A stretch of 64,000 bases of DNA from Trogon surrucura (GCA_020746105.1 CM036658.1:13438689-13502688); one strand, 5' to 3'. Counted from the stretch's first letter, positions 8,759 to 22,433 are shown. Translations and numbers: made by a program. Notes: a model not told the origin generated them from the letters alone.

Positions 8759-9808
8759 CCTTGACTTTGTTCAGACCTCTTAGCAAGCAATTCAAGAGCT
8801 GAATCAGCACAGGATGACACTCAATCCTTTTGTTTGTAGGTAGTGCTGTCTCTCACAGCATTCTTCTCCCAGCTTAATATTCCACCATCAATGTAAGTCT
8901 TGTGATTTCCACTCTCATCTTTCCAAGAGCATGCCCGAGGCATAGATACCATCACCAGAATAGACTTTACAGAGTTCTACAAAGACAATTGCCTTTTACT
9001 TAGAAGATTGGGAGAAGCTAAGTATAGATTCCTTGTAGAACAGCCAGTAAACTGAAGACTTTCCTGCTCTGACTCACGTTTCCTCCCAGTTCCTTCCCAG
9101 ATGTGTCGTGGAGAGACATCTGAGATCTGCAGACTGTCCTCATTTCACCTGGTGTGTATAGCCGTGCACCAGCACCAAGGTGTGCCCAGCCAGGGTGACT
9201 TGATCCACATCACTGCTTGCCTGGTGACTTGGTTGCTAGGTGATCTGTTACCCTTAAACTAATTTTTCCAGCTGGAGGACAACCTGTGCTTACAGTTTCC
9301 TTCTTGTGGAAGAGGATCACCAGGCTTAATGATTATTCTTTATTAGGCTGGGTTCTTAATCCCTTGAGTACCAGTAGAACCTAGAAATAAAAAAAGAAAG
9401 CAAGACAAAGGAATCAACTGTGTTTCCCAAGCAGAGCTTACAGCAATGAAGAGCACACACAGAGACAGCATTCATGATCTCATACAGAATTAATAAGTGT
9501 TCTTTAAAAAAATTAGCATATTTTAAAATTATTACACTAGATTTATCTAATTAGTCATCAGCATGCAAAGAACTGTCCAAGCTCAGGAGAAGTCTGTTTA
9601 AATGTTTCTTTTATCGTCTGCTTACATTTCTGAGAAGGTTGTGTTAGCAGTAGTAATCTTTTAGCTAGAAAATTACTTCATTTGTTCCATCCTTTAGTTA
9701 TATAGAAAATCATGAAGAGCAGTAAAAATTACCTGTTAAACAAGCCTGGTCCTTAACTCAGAGATATTAGCAGTGTCTTGAATAAATGCATAAATTTGTT
9801 AACTTTTC
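8759..9808. other. Unique DNA, no gene identified
   Basis: No open frame of note and no repeat I recognise. The stretch 9060-9250 has an X-box-like site at 9232-9244 and a donor-like AAAC|GTGAGT on the minus strand near 9078. Together these could be an old first exon, but they are too weak to call a gene. Confidence 0.5.
9232..9244 (-). promoter_or_regulatory. Second X-box-like site
   Basis: The minus strand reads ATCACC-T-AGCAAC, an RFX X-box with one mismatch (first base) and the same 1-base spacer and orientation as the site at 5982-5994. No gene is attached to it. Confidence 0.2.
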
Positions 9809-9909
9809 ATTTATATTTATATTTATATTTATATTTATATTTATATTTATATTTATATTTATATTTATATTTATATTTATATTTATATTTATATTTATAT
9901 TTATATTTA
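9809..9909. repeat. Hexanucleotide microsatellite (ATTTAT)n
   Basis: About 17 near-perfect tandem copies of ATTTAT. It is uninterrupted apart from the ends, so it is likely length-variable between individuals. Confidence 0.97.
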
Positions 9910-12900
9910 ATTTTTCTCATTTAATTTATAAAGTGTCTGTGACTTTCATAAGATAAGGAACAGTGGTGCTTGGGACGTAGCCCAAAGTGCACTGTGCACC
10001 ATCAGAAAAGTATATGCTTTTTGTGAGGTATGAGATTATTGCATTGGTAAAGCTCAAATTCTGGGAGAAGGTGCTGGAGAACTAAAGGAAGAAAAGCTGA
10101 AAAGAAATAAGGGAGTCAGACAGAGCTGTACCAGTAACATATCACTCTGAGTTGCTGGACATAAAAAACAATCTGGGTTTATGAAAGAAGAGCAGGAGAA
10201 TGCTGCAAGGAAAACTGAGTGTATAGTATCAGCAATCAGCATTCCTCTGTGGAACAGCGTGTTTACACATAGCAGCAGTAGAGGCTGTGTCTCATTAAAG
10301 CAAAAGCAGGAAAATTTGCAATCTTGAAAGGTAAAACTGCAAATAGATATAGTGGCAAGAGACACCCAACAGACTTAAGGAACACATCTGATTGAAAAAT
10401 GATCTCGTTAGGCAGAGGCAAAGTTACTTCCATGCAGTAGTTATTTCTCCTCCTCTTACACATCTTCAGTGTGTGAATTGAATTCTTTAAAACTGACTCA
10501 TCCAAATGTGAGGAAATACTGTGTCGCTTTTGCAAGAGCGTGGCAGCAACATTCAGAAAAAAATGCCTTGGTAGGAATGCTGCAGTCCTGTGAGCAAAGA
10601 AAACTCAGAGGAGGAGAGGAAGATTGTGGAGTTATGGAGATGCCACTGACTCTCACAACTGCAGCTATAAAAGAAAGCTCTTTCAGCTTGGAGATGAAGG
10701 GGTGACAAGATCCAGTGGCTGCCAGATGATATTGGGAAGGTTTGTGCAAGAACTGCAGTTTTAACAGGGCATATAATTAAACATTGGAACAAATATGAGA
10801 AATCACATATCACTTCAGGATGTGAAAAACACAGCTCATTACAAGATTATATATGCAGGATTCAGTAGGTGAAGCCTGTGGCTTGCTTTATTCAGTGAGT
10901 CAGACTAACTAGTGATTAACTAATTCTGATCTTTTAGTGTGTGACTGCAGTGTTGCTGTTCATAACACACAAAAAATAAAACAGGGAAAGAAAACACAGG
11001 CACAGTGGGGTCTGCATAAAAATGTTTGCTAAAAATATGCAAATTAAAGGGCTGAGCTCTTTCTCCATGTACTCTGCTGCTCTGGCATACTTCTGGGAGC
11101 CTCAGAAAGAGAGCTACAAACTAAGTGGAAGCCAACATGGGACTTGAGATTACAAAGAAGGTGAATAATTCCTGTACACCCCAGTGGTTTGCTTTATTTA
11201 ACTATTTATTTATTTATTTGTGCTTTGGAAGTTGGTTGATTTGTGGGTGACAATACTGAGCAACACGATGTCACATATCTTGACCACAAAGGATATGGAT
11301 TTCTGTAGCCCTGAGCCAAGGAAGATGGTTTTATCAACAAAACACTGGCTACTCTAGTTTGGGAATGATTCGAGTACAAAAGCATTCAGACTATATGAAG
11401 ACTGGAAATCTTGGCTTTAAACAGAAAATTTGTATTAGACAGAGCCTGGAAAAATGGGCTTAAAGTGGAAACAGGACCACGGTGAAATTATTACCATGAA
11501 CCCATAACCCTCAGATTGGGGTTTTCAAACTACATAGCTCTGCTTTGTATGGAATCCCTGTCCCAAACTGATTCCTGCTGAGAAAGAGCAGTCAGGTAGC
11601 GAGTTCTGGGGAATTTTTGTTTTCAGCTGGGGTAACTGAGAAAATGGAGGTGAAAGACTTTTGGAGAGAATGTTTTGTTTCAAGATCACTTTCTGTAGGT
11701 GGTGGGGAGAGATGAGAGCCCACCATAATCCCACTTAATTCCTGAGGATTCTTCCCTGATTAGTCATGCTTCCAGCCATGGAGGGATCTGCTGCTCTTCC
11801 TGTGAAACAACTGGAGGTGATGATTGTTGCCTGAAAAATGATACAGTGAATGCACAAGCACTCCTTCTCTTACTGTAAGGATCAGTGTGAACAGAGTAGA
11901 AGGAGCTAAAACCAGCTGACGACTACTGATACATAAGTAATATATTGGAGTTATAGAAGTTTGTCATACAGTTCAAGGATTAAAGAGAATTTTGAATTTA
12001 TGGGTGGCAGGTAAATTTTCACACTAAGTTTGCAAGTATTAAACCAATATAACATCTTCAGCTAATACTAAGTCTTGTACCTTCACAGTCAATGGGAGTT
12101 TTGTCAGTCCCATCATTGTCAGTAGTCTGGGACTGTAGACCTACAAGGACAAGCCTGTAGCAAGTATTTTTATCAGCAGTTGTGCCAAATACATTGCAGT
12201 ACACTAGATGGCAGAATTTGGAAACTGATACAGGCTTGCCTTTTCAAGATGAGTAAACATTTGCCTTGAAGTTTTTTGAGACAATACGTAGAATGTGATC
12301 CAAGTAAAAACGTCAGTGTAAATAGAAGATGTAGAAAATGATACTTGCTCAGTGAAAGTGTATGATGATCCTAACCACTGCATTATCCGCTTTGACCAGA
12401 GTGGCTGGTCAGATAGTCAAGTCCTCAAAAATTTCGGGGAAAATGATATCAGAGATTGCAGACACAGTAAGGTATTTTTGATACAAAACTATTTGTTTAC
12501 CGAAAACATCTGAAGTCTCTTTCACTGAATATGAGAGGAATTTAATGCTGGGACGAGGCTGTTCTTCCAAAGCTTATATAATTTAGTGGCTGATCTCTTT
12601 ACTCTGTAAGACTTTTCTTAAGGTTCTGCTACCTCTGAATGTGTGCCCATTGGCCAGTAAAACTCAGTGGCTACATATTTTTAGCTCTGAACAGATTTGT
12701 GGTGGATTTTTTGGGGGGCACGACACTTATCTGTTTGAGAAGTCTTGTAGTTTCAACTTAAACCATAGCTTTACACAAATGCAGAGATGCAAATGCAGAC
12801 ATCATTTGATGTCTTCTTGCTCTGCAGAAAATTGTCATTGTACCTACCTTTTCTGAGTAATCTCAGATTAAAGAAATGGTAAATCAGCTTCCAACCTACC

Positions 12901-13129
12901 CAGGAACTTTGTCCAAATTTTTAGTCTTCTCACCTCATCATGATCTGTGAGAGTGGTTTGTAGATCTAAACAGCCCATAAGAAGTCTGGGCAACCAAGGT
13001 ACAAAAGACAAGGTAAGGTAAGGAAGAGCATTTAGCAAAGAACTTTGGTATAGCAAGGAGCAGTGGCATGACTTGGAGGATCAACATGAGATCAAAAGAG
13101 TAGATGTTTCTTATTAGATATAGGCAAAA
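9910..13129. other. Unique DNA, no gene identified
   Basis: AT-rich sequence with a few overlapping chance frames of about 60-100 codons (for example 10054-10365 and 12641-12856), none resembling a known family. A short TTTA-rich run lies at 11201-11222. No repeat family recognised. Confidence 0.55.
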
Positions 13130-13553
13130 CAGCCACAAAGATGATGGAGGAAGTGGAACATCTCCCTTATGAGGAAAGGCTGAAGGAGCTGGGTCTCTTT
13201 AGCTTGGAGAAGAGGAGGCTGAGGGGTGACCTCATTAATGTTTATAAATATGTCAAGGGGGAGTGTCTCATTAATGTCCAATGACAGGACAAGGGGCAAT
13301 GGGTGGAAGCTAGAACGTAGGCGGTTCCACAAAAACATTAGGAAAAACTTTTTCACAGTGAGGGTGACAGAGCACTGGCACAGGCTGCCCAGGGAGGTTG
13401 TGGAGTGTCCTTCTTTGGAGATACTCAAAACTTGTCTGGACGTCTCCCTGTGCGCTCTACTGTAGGTGATCCTGCTCTGGCAGGGAAGCTGGACTAGATG
13501 ATCTTTTGAGGTCCCTTCCAGCCCCTAATGTTTTCTGATTCTGTGGTTCTGTG
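13130..13553 (+). mobile_element. CR1 3'-end fragment
   Basis: Starts at AGCCACAAAGATGATGG and covers the ORF2 C-terminal tail ([20 protein letters not shown]) and the 3' UTR, ending at GATTCTGTGGTTCTGTGA. An internal deletion near 13262 removes part of the usual segment between KGEC and SNDRTRG and shifts the frame, so the tail is read from 13226-13465 in another frame. Confidence 0.92.
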
Positions 13554-15214
13554 AAAAGGATTACTCTAACAGTAAATAACCTCTTAAAAATCACTTCCTA
13601 GTATCATACTTTGAGAGGCATTTTGGAAGCTTTCCAGCTCATGAGAAGTGTGATTGTTTTGAGCAATATTTGTAGCCAAAGGTATATATTGGAGCACTCT
13701 TATCAAGGCCAAGGACAAAAGTTTGATGGATTTTATTTGGCTGCCCTAATGACCAAAGTATTAAGTACCTTCTAGGAAATAGTAATCTCATTCAGATTTG
13801 ATATTTGGTCTCACCTGTAGAAACCTTTGCTCTAGCTCTCTTTCTGATGATGTACTTTGCCTTTGTCCCTCTCCCACCCATCTCTTTTTTCTTCCCCATT
13901 TGTTCTTTTCTCCTTGTGCTTTTATTCTGACTAAAATGTTTTAAGCATACACACAAACTGGGAAAATCTGTAGTCTGAACCGGGAGGAATGGAAGCTAGA
14001 GTGATGGGACAAAAATAAAATTACTGCATAAATGACACAGAACTGGCATTACTGACACAGAACTATCATTAATTCACTATACTGATTTTGTACATACTTA
14101 CAGTGAAAACTCTTCACTATTTGACAGAGGCTGTAGATATCTAAACATCCTTTCTTTCCTTTCTGTCATTTTATATTTTTTCCTCTCATCAGTAAATAAA
14201 TTAATTAAAGAGTTAGGAGAATCCTCATTTAAATTATTATCCTTGTTTTAGCAATCTAAGTTAAACAAAACACAATTTGATGCTCCTTCAAATCAGCTTA
14301 ATTAATCCTGTGAGAACTAAATTAGTCTTTATGCTGGATGTATTAAGACCCATTCTTAATTGGCAGAAACATAAGCTCATTATGTGTCTCACTATTCATA
14401 AGAAACACAGAAATAAGTTTTGCAAATACAGTTCTGGAAGTAGAAATAAAACCTGTCTATCATCTACTTTATAAAAATGAAATTATTTTTGATAAAAATA
14501 TCAGAAAAAAACCCCAATCTTTTATGCTCCTATCCTTCAACTTTTTTTCTTTTTCTTGGTAAAAAAAAAAAAAAAAGGAAATTTGGATTGTTTTTCCTGC
14601 CAAAATGAAAATAATCTTTGAAGTACTTAAAAATAATTTAATATGAAAGACAGGCATTTTTGTTACTCATTACAAGAATGGCTTCTGAGGAATGGATGTG
14701 TGTTTTGTTTGCAAGTGGATCTCTGCCTGAAGTTTCTCTCTTTGTCAGGACAGGAGGAGACTCCAGTCTTTGTGGATTGTTTGTTTTCTTTAGCGTGGTG
14801 TACTCTTCTTATTTGGGCCAAGAAGTACTAGTAAACTTTTCATGCTGTTCCCAGTTGTACCTTTCACAAAATTTTTTGGATTTGTAGTTTCTTAATTTAA
14901 ATAATAATTTAACTTGAATAAACCAGCAGGTCCAAAACGTATTTGGGGTGACAAAATACACAGATGGGATGTAAACAAGCATACAGACTGGCTGCAACAG
15001 TGTACTTTCAACAGATAAACATAAAAAATATTCACCTTAAGTGATCTCTTTTTTCCTGTGGAAAAAAAAAAGCATTTTAGGTAAAAAAAAAGAGAAATAC
15101 TCTTCTGAAAAAAAATCAGCCAGCTCTTAACTGAAATGCTCACGTTTGATATGGGATCAAAATTTGCAACAGAAATGAGTTGATGTGTTGTATTACATTG
15201 CCATGAAATGATAA
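13554..15214. other. AT-rich unique DNA with poly-A/T runs
   Basis: Contains several A or T runs (for example 14561-14576 and 15061-15095). No coding frame is supported. If the exon candidate at 15215-15417 is real, the part just below 15215 would be its 3' untranslated region. Confidence 0.5.
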
Positions 15215-15417
15215 TTATTCCATTGTGTTCAAATGTTTCCTGTCAATGCATATTGGAGGGTTCTTCTCTGGATAATAATAGAGCTTCTTTTTGAGAAGCA
15301 GAAGATTAGTTGTTAAATTATTACTCGAGCTCTCACTGATGAGTTCCAGAGATTTGTCACTTGTATGTTGGTGGCTGTCATCATCTGGAGCAGCTTTCTC
15401 AGGCTTTTTGTAAAAAG
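15215..15417 (-). other. Candidate terminal coding exon of an unknown gene
   Basis: On the minus strand a pyrimidine-rich acceptor (TTTCTACCTGCATACCAACAG) precedes 15417, and 66 codons run open to TAA at 15215-15217. The peptide is hydrophilic at first (FYKKPEKAAPDDDSHQ), then basic and tyrosine-rich (KKKLYYYPEKN). I do not recognise it. The exon starts with two bases of a split codon, which fits the candidate exon at 22434-22639 if that one uses its first donor. A chance open frame of this length is quite possible in AT-rich DNA, so this is a lead only. Confidence 0.28.
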
Positions 15418-15600
15418 CTGTTGGTATGCAGGTAGAAACATTTAAATATGATAGTATGGTTGCAACAGTGATAAACATGAGGCCAAATTTAATGGAGCTT
15501 AAATTGTCAAGTCACATACTCCTTTTTCAAAATTAAGGTTGAGTTTGAAAAGAACTTTTAGTCTTCCAGGATTTAAATTTTAACTGCCTGTGAGAAGGTT

Positions 15601-16640
15601 ACAGAATCCTAGAATATCTCAAATTGGAAGGGACCCATAAAGATCATAAGGTCCAACTCCCTGCTCCTCACAGGACCAACTAACACTAAACCGTATGACT
15701 AAGATCATTGTCAAGACACTCCTTGAAAATGCTCTGGCAGGCTTGGTGCCATGACTGCTTCCCTGGGAAAGGAACTTCTTTGAAGGTCCATTCTGAGCTT
15801 CCCCTGACACATCTTCATTCCATTTCCTTGTGTCCTGTTGCTGGTCACCAGAGAGAGGAGACCAGCACCTCCCCTTCTGCTGTTGCCCTTAAGGAAGTTG
15901 TAGACTCTGATGAGTTCATTCCTCAGTCTTCTCATCTCCAAGCTGAACAGCCCAAGTGATCTCAGCTGCTCCTCCTAAGTGTTGCCCTTGAGACCTTTCA
16001 CCATCTTGGTCACCCCCCTCTGGACACACTCTAGCAGTTTGATGTCCTTCTTATACTGAGATGCCCACAATTGCACACAGTGCTTGAGGTGGGGCAGCAC
16101 CCATGCAGTGTAGAGTGGGATAATCACCTCTCTTGACTGGCCTGTGATGTTATGCTTGCTGTACCCCAGGACATGGGTGGCCCATTTGGCTGACAGATCG
16201 TGCTGTTGACTCATACTTACCTTACCATCAACTCCAACCCCAGATCTCTTTCTAGGGGGTTTTCCAGCCTACTATTCCCCAGTTTGTATGTATAACCCAG
16301 ATTACCCCATCCCAGAGGGAGAATCCAGCACTTGGTGTTGTTAAATTCCATGGAGCCAAGCTCCCCTGTCCATCTAGATCTCTCTGCAAGACCTCTCTAC
16401 CCTTGAGGAATCCACAGCCACTCCTAATTTAGTGTAATTTTTAAACTTCTTTAATGTACATTTGGCTCCTGCACCCAGATCATTTATAAAACCGTGAAAG
16501 AGTCCTGACCCTAAAATTGAGCCCTGGGGAACACCCCCCCCCCCCCCGGTGACTGAATGCCAGCCTGCTGTAATCCCATTTACTAAAACTTTTTGAGACC
16601 GACCCATGAGCCAATTGTTCACCCATTGTGTTGTGGACTT
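15601..16640 (-). mobile_element. CR1 LINE fragment, old and decayed
   Basis: Reverse CR1 from its 3' end (CAGAATCCTAGAATATC) through the 3' UTR and ORF2 C-terminus (frame 15711-15941), the middle (15975-16214, with LKHCVQLWASQYKKD) and part of the RT (16374-16622). The GVPQGS motif is preceded by extra glycines from a C-run at 16535-16548, and the active site reads FKNY instead of FADD. It is broken into three frames and is clearly older than the 8128 copy. Confidence 0.9.
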
Positions 16641-19600
16641 GTCTTGTTTTTTTACAGTTTATGCTCTCAGATCCTGACCATGTTGCTTAATGCTTTTTCA
16701 GTAGAGACAGTTTGCTCTCGGTAAAAAATGCAGCTATCTTGGAAGTGCACATATCATGTGCAGTTGATAAACAGACTTACAAAATAAGATGCTCTGTGTA
16801 CTACAAAAAATAAACAAAATTCCACCCCCAGGATTAGGCATGTTAGGCTAAACTTAGTCCTGGCTATAGTTCTGCTGTTCTTACAGAACTTGTTGCATTA
16901 GTGAGCAGCAGTTCAGGTATCAGGGAGATTGGCATTACTTCCTTTCTGGTGAAATAAAAAAGCCTTCCAAACCTGTGTAATTCAGCATTCAGGTCTGCAT
17001 AGAACTGTTTCCCAATGAAAGCAGAAACATGGGTAGAAGCATTTTATCTGTGTTCCAGATGTTGTAACAGAATTCTGGAAAACTATTTCCCATCTCAAAA
17101 TCCTCCAGCATCCCCATCTTCCTTTTGACAGTGAGAAAACTAAGGATGTATGAAATTAACCATTTTCTACACAGTGCAGCCTCCACAGAATGACAACATC
17201 TGGACTGAATAGGGAGAACCAGTCACCTTAATCTGACCATTAACATTCCTATACTTATTAGTATACTTTTGACAGGTGGGACAGGAATTTGGTGGGAATT
17301 GCCTGTCATTTGTGTCATGATCATTTTACTCTTGGATCTGGCACTGTTGCTTTCTTGAATTTCTGAGAGGGCTTCAAATTTAGATGCTCAGAAGTTGTGA
17401 CTGTAGATGTCTCTACAGTTGATACATCTCTCAAGCTACAGCTGGAAAGTGTTGAAGGCTATTTTTCAAATAGTACAAAAAAGAAATTACTAAGAACTCT
17501 CAGTTTCAAGACAAGACACTGACTATGGCAATATAAAAATAAATAAATGCATGCATAAGTGATTTAAAGTTTAGAAGTCAGTTCAATTTCAATGGTGGAA
17601 ACTCTGAAATTAATTAGCTCTAATAATTATATATAAAGAAATTCTCATTATACATCTGCAGCTGAACTCAGAATGTAGTTGTATTGGATAACACTATTCC
17701 CATCTGAGTAATCAGAAATGGTAATGTCAATGAGATCAATCTCATATAAAACCTACTAATATAAAGGAAATATAAAAGAGGCCTAAAAGCCAAAAGACTA
17801 TCACATAGCTGGTAGGCTGTATAAAAATACTTCAGTAAAAGACTTTGGTTTTAAATGTCCTGATAATTACAGAGGTGCTATTAAAATAAGCATGCATAGT
17901 GGGAATTGCTTGCCTACTGTGAACACAAGTGAGTGCACATCATATCTAAAAATAATAGGAACTGAAAAATAGTTACTGGAGAAGGCAATGTGAAAAAGAA
18001 TCACTACACTGTATTATACCACTTGGGTATGCTGTTAATAGTCCTTTACCTTGCATGATAATAACTGCCAATGAATCGAACTCTACAGTTCTGGATGGCC
18101 TTGAGGCATGAACAAAGGCTTTGACACAGCAAAATGGTGCTACTGCAGTTAAAATCCCCAGTTAATAGTTACGGACAAGTGCCTGATAGTATTTCTTTGG
18201 TAAACTCCTATGTTCGAGGATTCATTATCTTGGAGAAATTAATGTGGAAATCACGAAACAGAAGTCTTTTACCTCTGCTGATTTTTAAGTGAAAGGAAGC
18301 CAAATGTTTAAAATGAAATAAATTGTAGCCAAAGCAGAGGACTGTTACTTCCCATAAAGTAGAATTACACCAATTCTAGTGTCATTAGTCCTTGCATGCA
18401 CTGAACCTAGTCATAAACACACCAAAACAGTGTAAATGAAAACAGAATGTAGACATTATGTAACACTCTGATACTGGTAGTAGCCTAATAGTAACAGCCT
18501 ATGGGAATTTTGTAACCTTGTGAACCGTCAATGCGTAAATAATAGTAAACCATAAGGACACAAATGCAGGTTTGTAATACATTTGCACGAACAGGGTGCA
18601 AGATTACATCTGAACAGTTCAGGTAGAAAATCTGTCAGACAAGCATTGCAGATGCAGAACAAGCAGGGAAAACCAAAAAGTCTTGTGGAGTAAGCTGCCT
18701 GGTGGGGTCTGAAATCAGACAAGGAATCCTGGATGAAGTTGAGGTCCCCACCTTTTCATTTTTGCACTGTGGGTACCAAGGAGCAAAAGAACCACCAAAG
18801 CTGTTGAAATAGGGATGAAAGATATTGCCCCATTTTGGTTTCATATTCTTTCCTCTTCTTCTGAGGACTGTCAAGACATATCAGCTGGACCTAGCTGAAC
18901 AATACAGTGAAGAACTATAGCCATCAGTGCTATCCTCACAGCTAATTTCAGACAAAATTATTAAGAACTAACTTTAAACATGGAGTAGTGGAACTACAGT
19001 CCTGCCAGCATGATAACAAGCCACCTACAATGGAGGATGGGCATATTAGAAATACAAGTTTTCTTTAAAAATCAAAAGTAGCTAAACTACAGATGCACTT
19101 ACTTGCTGGGAATAAAATAGTTTGTAGCTACAAGTTCATTTTTAAAACGACACAATTCTAGTAAAAAATAGCTTTCTGTCATCCTTACTGTAGCTGGGGC
19201 TGAATCCAACTCCTGAGAGATACTGCTAATTCACAGAATAGTAAGAACAGTTATAATATTCAAAACACTAAGTGAAACTACTCTTAAATAATTTTTCTGC
19301 TGTAAGAAAACCACTTTTTCATAGCCATGAACAGATTCTTAAAATCATCTTGTGAGTCTGTCCTTGAAACCAGGAAGCTTATAAAAAGCATTTCACACTG
19401 AGAAAGGTGGGTGAAGCATGGGCATGTGTTTGTTAGTTTTTGAGTCATCATGTGCGCTGATCCCACAAAAAGAGAACGAAGAGATGATAGATGTGACCAT
19501 ACAGACCTGAAGCAACACTGACCACTGGCCACCAGGTCAGATTTAAGTGGAAGCCTACAGATCAGATGGCTGCTAATTGTCATCTACCATTATACTTTTT

Positions 19601-19777
19601 TCTTCTGGAGGGAACAACAGTAATACTAAGTAATGATAAGAAAAAAAAACCCTCATGAAGAGTAGTTAAACTGTAAATGGACTTTGACATATGGTGTAAA
19701 CAAGTGACTGAAACTCAGAATCATATAAAGCTTTTCCTCAATTAGCAGCTACAATAAGTTTGAAATTGCCATAGTCA
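16641..19777. other. Unique DNA, no gene identified
   Basis: No repeat recognised. An exon-like stretch on the minus strand (17330-17441) and a lysine/arginine-rich frame at 18635-18874 (-) were noted but are not supported enough to call. The rest is AT-rich without coding signal. Confidence 0.5.
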
Positions 19778-21950
19778 GAATCATAGAATCATAGAATGTC
19801 TTAGCTTGGAAGGGACTTCAGGAATCATCTAATCCAATCTCCCTGCTGTGGGTAGGGATATCCTTAACTAGACCAGGTTGCTCAAGGCCTCATCCATCCT
19901 GACCCCCAGTGAGGAAACATCCCCAACCTCTCTGGGCAATCTATTCCAGAGTCTTGCCACTCTTGTGCTGAAGAATTTCTTCCTAAGATCCAGTCTAAAC
20001 CTATTCTCCTTCAGTTTAAATCCATTATTCCTTGTTCTATCACTGGACACTCTTGCAAAATGTCCCTCTCCAGCCTTCCTACAGTTTTCTGCCAGGTATT
20101 GGAAGGCAATTAAAAAGGTCCCCACAGAGTTTTCTCCAGGCTGAACAATCCCAGCTCCTTCAGCCTGTCCTCGTAACAGAGGTGCTCCAGGCCCTGGATC
20201 ATCCTTATGGCCCTCCTCTGTACTTGTTCCAGTGGATCTATGTCCCTCTTACGGTGGGGACACAAGAGCAGAGTAAAGGGGCAGAATCACCTCTCTTGAT
20301 CTGCTGGCCACACTCCTTTGATGCATCCCAGAATACCGTTGGCCTTCTGGGCTCATGTTGAGCGTCTCATCTATCGACACCCCCAAATGCTTCTCTTAAG
20401 GGCTACTCTCAACTCACTCTGTGCCCAGTTTGTATTTGTGCCTGGGGGCCCAATCCAGGTGCAGGACCTTGCACTTTGACTTGTTGAAGCTCATATAGTC
20501 TGCACTGGCCCATTTCTCAAGCCTATCAAGGTCCCTCTGGATGGCATCTCTTCCCTCAAGTGAGTCCACCGCATCACACAGGTTGGTGTCGTCATCAAAC
20601 TTTCTGAGGGTGCACTCGATGCCATTGCCCATGTCACTGACAATGATATTGAACAGCACTGGGCCCAGAACAGACCCCTGAGGAACTCCACATGTCACTG
20701 ATCTCCACAAGGACATTGAGCCATTGACCACAACTCTTTGAGTGCGACCTTCCAGCCAGTTCCTTATTCACTGAGTGGTTCATCCATCAAGTCCATATTT
20801 CTCCATCTTGGAGACAACGATATCATGGGGGACAGTGTCAAATGTCTTGCACAAGTCCAGATAGATGATGTCAGTTGCTCTTCTCATATCAACCAGAGCT
20901 GTGAGTTTGTCATAGAAAGCCGCCAAGTTAGTCAAGCACGATTTGCCCTTAGTGAAGCTATGCTGGCTGTCACCGGTCACTTCGTTATTTTTCATGTGCC
21001 TTAGTACTGTTACCAGGACAATTTGCTCCATGATTTTACCTGGCACAGAAATGAGGCTGACTGGTCTGTAGCCTCCTGGGTTTTCTTTGGTTCCCTTTTT
21101 AAAAATGAGGGTGATGTGTCCCTTTTTCCAGTCTTCACCAGACTGCCACCACTTCTCAAATATGATGGCTACTGGCCTAGTAACTTCAGCCACCAGTTCC
21201 TTCAGTACTCGTGGGTGCTTCTCATCAGGTCCCACGGACCTGTGCACCTTCAGGTTCTCTAGATGTTCCTAGACCTGATCTGCTCCTCCTCTGGGTGTTT
21301 CTTCACTCTGCCAGACCCAGCCAATGCCCTCTGTGATTTGGGTGGTGTGGCTCAAGTAATTATCAGTGAAGAATGAAGCAAAAAAGTTGTTGAGTACTTC
21401 GACCTTCTCCATATCCTCAGTAACCAGGTCACCTGTATTCCTCTGGAGAGGCCTCACATTCTCTCTTGTTTTTCTTTTTTCTTTCACATACCTGTAGAAT
21501 CCTTTTCTGTTATTTTCAATGCCCCTGGCCAGATTTGATTCTGTCAGGGCTTGGTTTCTAGTTTCACAAACAATCTCCTTGTAATCATCCCAGGTTACCA
21601 GCCCTTGCTTCCACGCTTTGTTGATTCCCCTTTTGTGTTTGTTTTTGGCCAGGTGTTCCTTGTTCATCCACATAGGTGTCCTGGTGTTTTTGCCAGATTT
21701 CATCCTGTTAGGGATTCAGTGTCTTTGATCTTGGAGGAGATGATCCTTGAAGGTCAACCAGTTTTCCTGGGCTCCCAGTCCCTCCAGAGCTTTGTCCCAC
21801 GGCACCCTACCAAGGAGGTTCCTGAAGAGGCCAGTCAGCTCTTATGAAGTGGAGGATTTCAAGCTTGCTGAGTGTCCCCTTCTTTGCTGCCCTTAGGATC
21901 TTAAACTCTACCATTTTACGGTCACTGCAGCCAAATCAGACTCATACTTG
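19778..21950 (-). mobile_element. CR1 LINE, 2.2 kb, old
   Basis: The longest antisense CR1 here. From the 3' end (CAGAATCATAGAATCATAG at 19778) it passes through the C-terminal domain (19868-20125), the RT with [10 protein letters not shown] (20414-20731), the RT fingers and palm (20780-21247, NPGGYRPVSLISVPGK and FTKGKSCLTN), the endonuclease-RT linker (21269-21703), and the end of the endonuclease up to about 21950. At least four frame breaks separate these pieces. The catalytic motif reads FDDD instead of FADD. The 5' end, with the endonuclease catalytic core and ORF1, is missing. Confidence 0.93.
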
Positions 21951-22433
21951 TGAGGGCAGACTTCTGTCCTGCTCCGTTCAAAAAGTAATATACTTTTGCA
22001 CTCACAAAGACCAGTATTTTGGTCAAAATCTGTGTTTGTTGAAAAAACCCCACCCTAACCTTGTAATGAAGTGTACTGCAGACTTATCACACTACTTACT
22101 GTTTTTACACAAGGATTTAAGAAGGTAAGCAGTTCTTTAAATAACCTGTTACTAAGATGTTAGGATTGTATTTTACTGTTTCATAATCAGCTGCTGACAA
22201 TAAATTGAAACTTGTTCTACCTTCTTACAGTAAGATGTGTTCTTTTCCTAGAAGGAACGAGATCATTGACTCTTCCTGCAACGAGAATATCTACAGTATT
22301 TGCCTTAAAGTCTGTTATTTGAACTGCAGCCTTCTCCTGTTCTGTTTTGTTTCACTCTTGTTGAATGCTTAGCACAGTCTATGGATAGATAGGTTCTGGA
22401 TTCCAACAGCCATCAGCCAGCAGGAAAACTCAC
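21951..22433. other. Unique DNA, no gene identified
   Basis: No repeat and no convincing frame. Confidence 0.5.

Noticed and set aside
9809..9909. Regular repeats that could suggest a CRISPR-like array
   Set aside because: The unit is a 6-base microsatellite without spacers in a vertebrate genome.
12081..12140. A 60-base exon-like piece on the minus strand with good borders
   Set aside because: Too short; such acceptor-donor pairs occur by chance many times in 64 kb.
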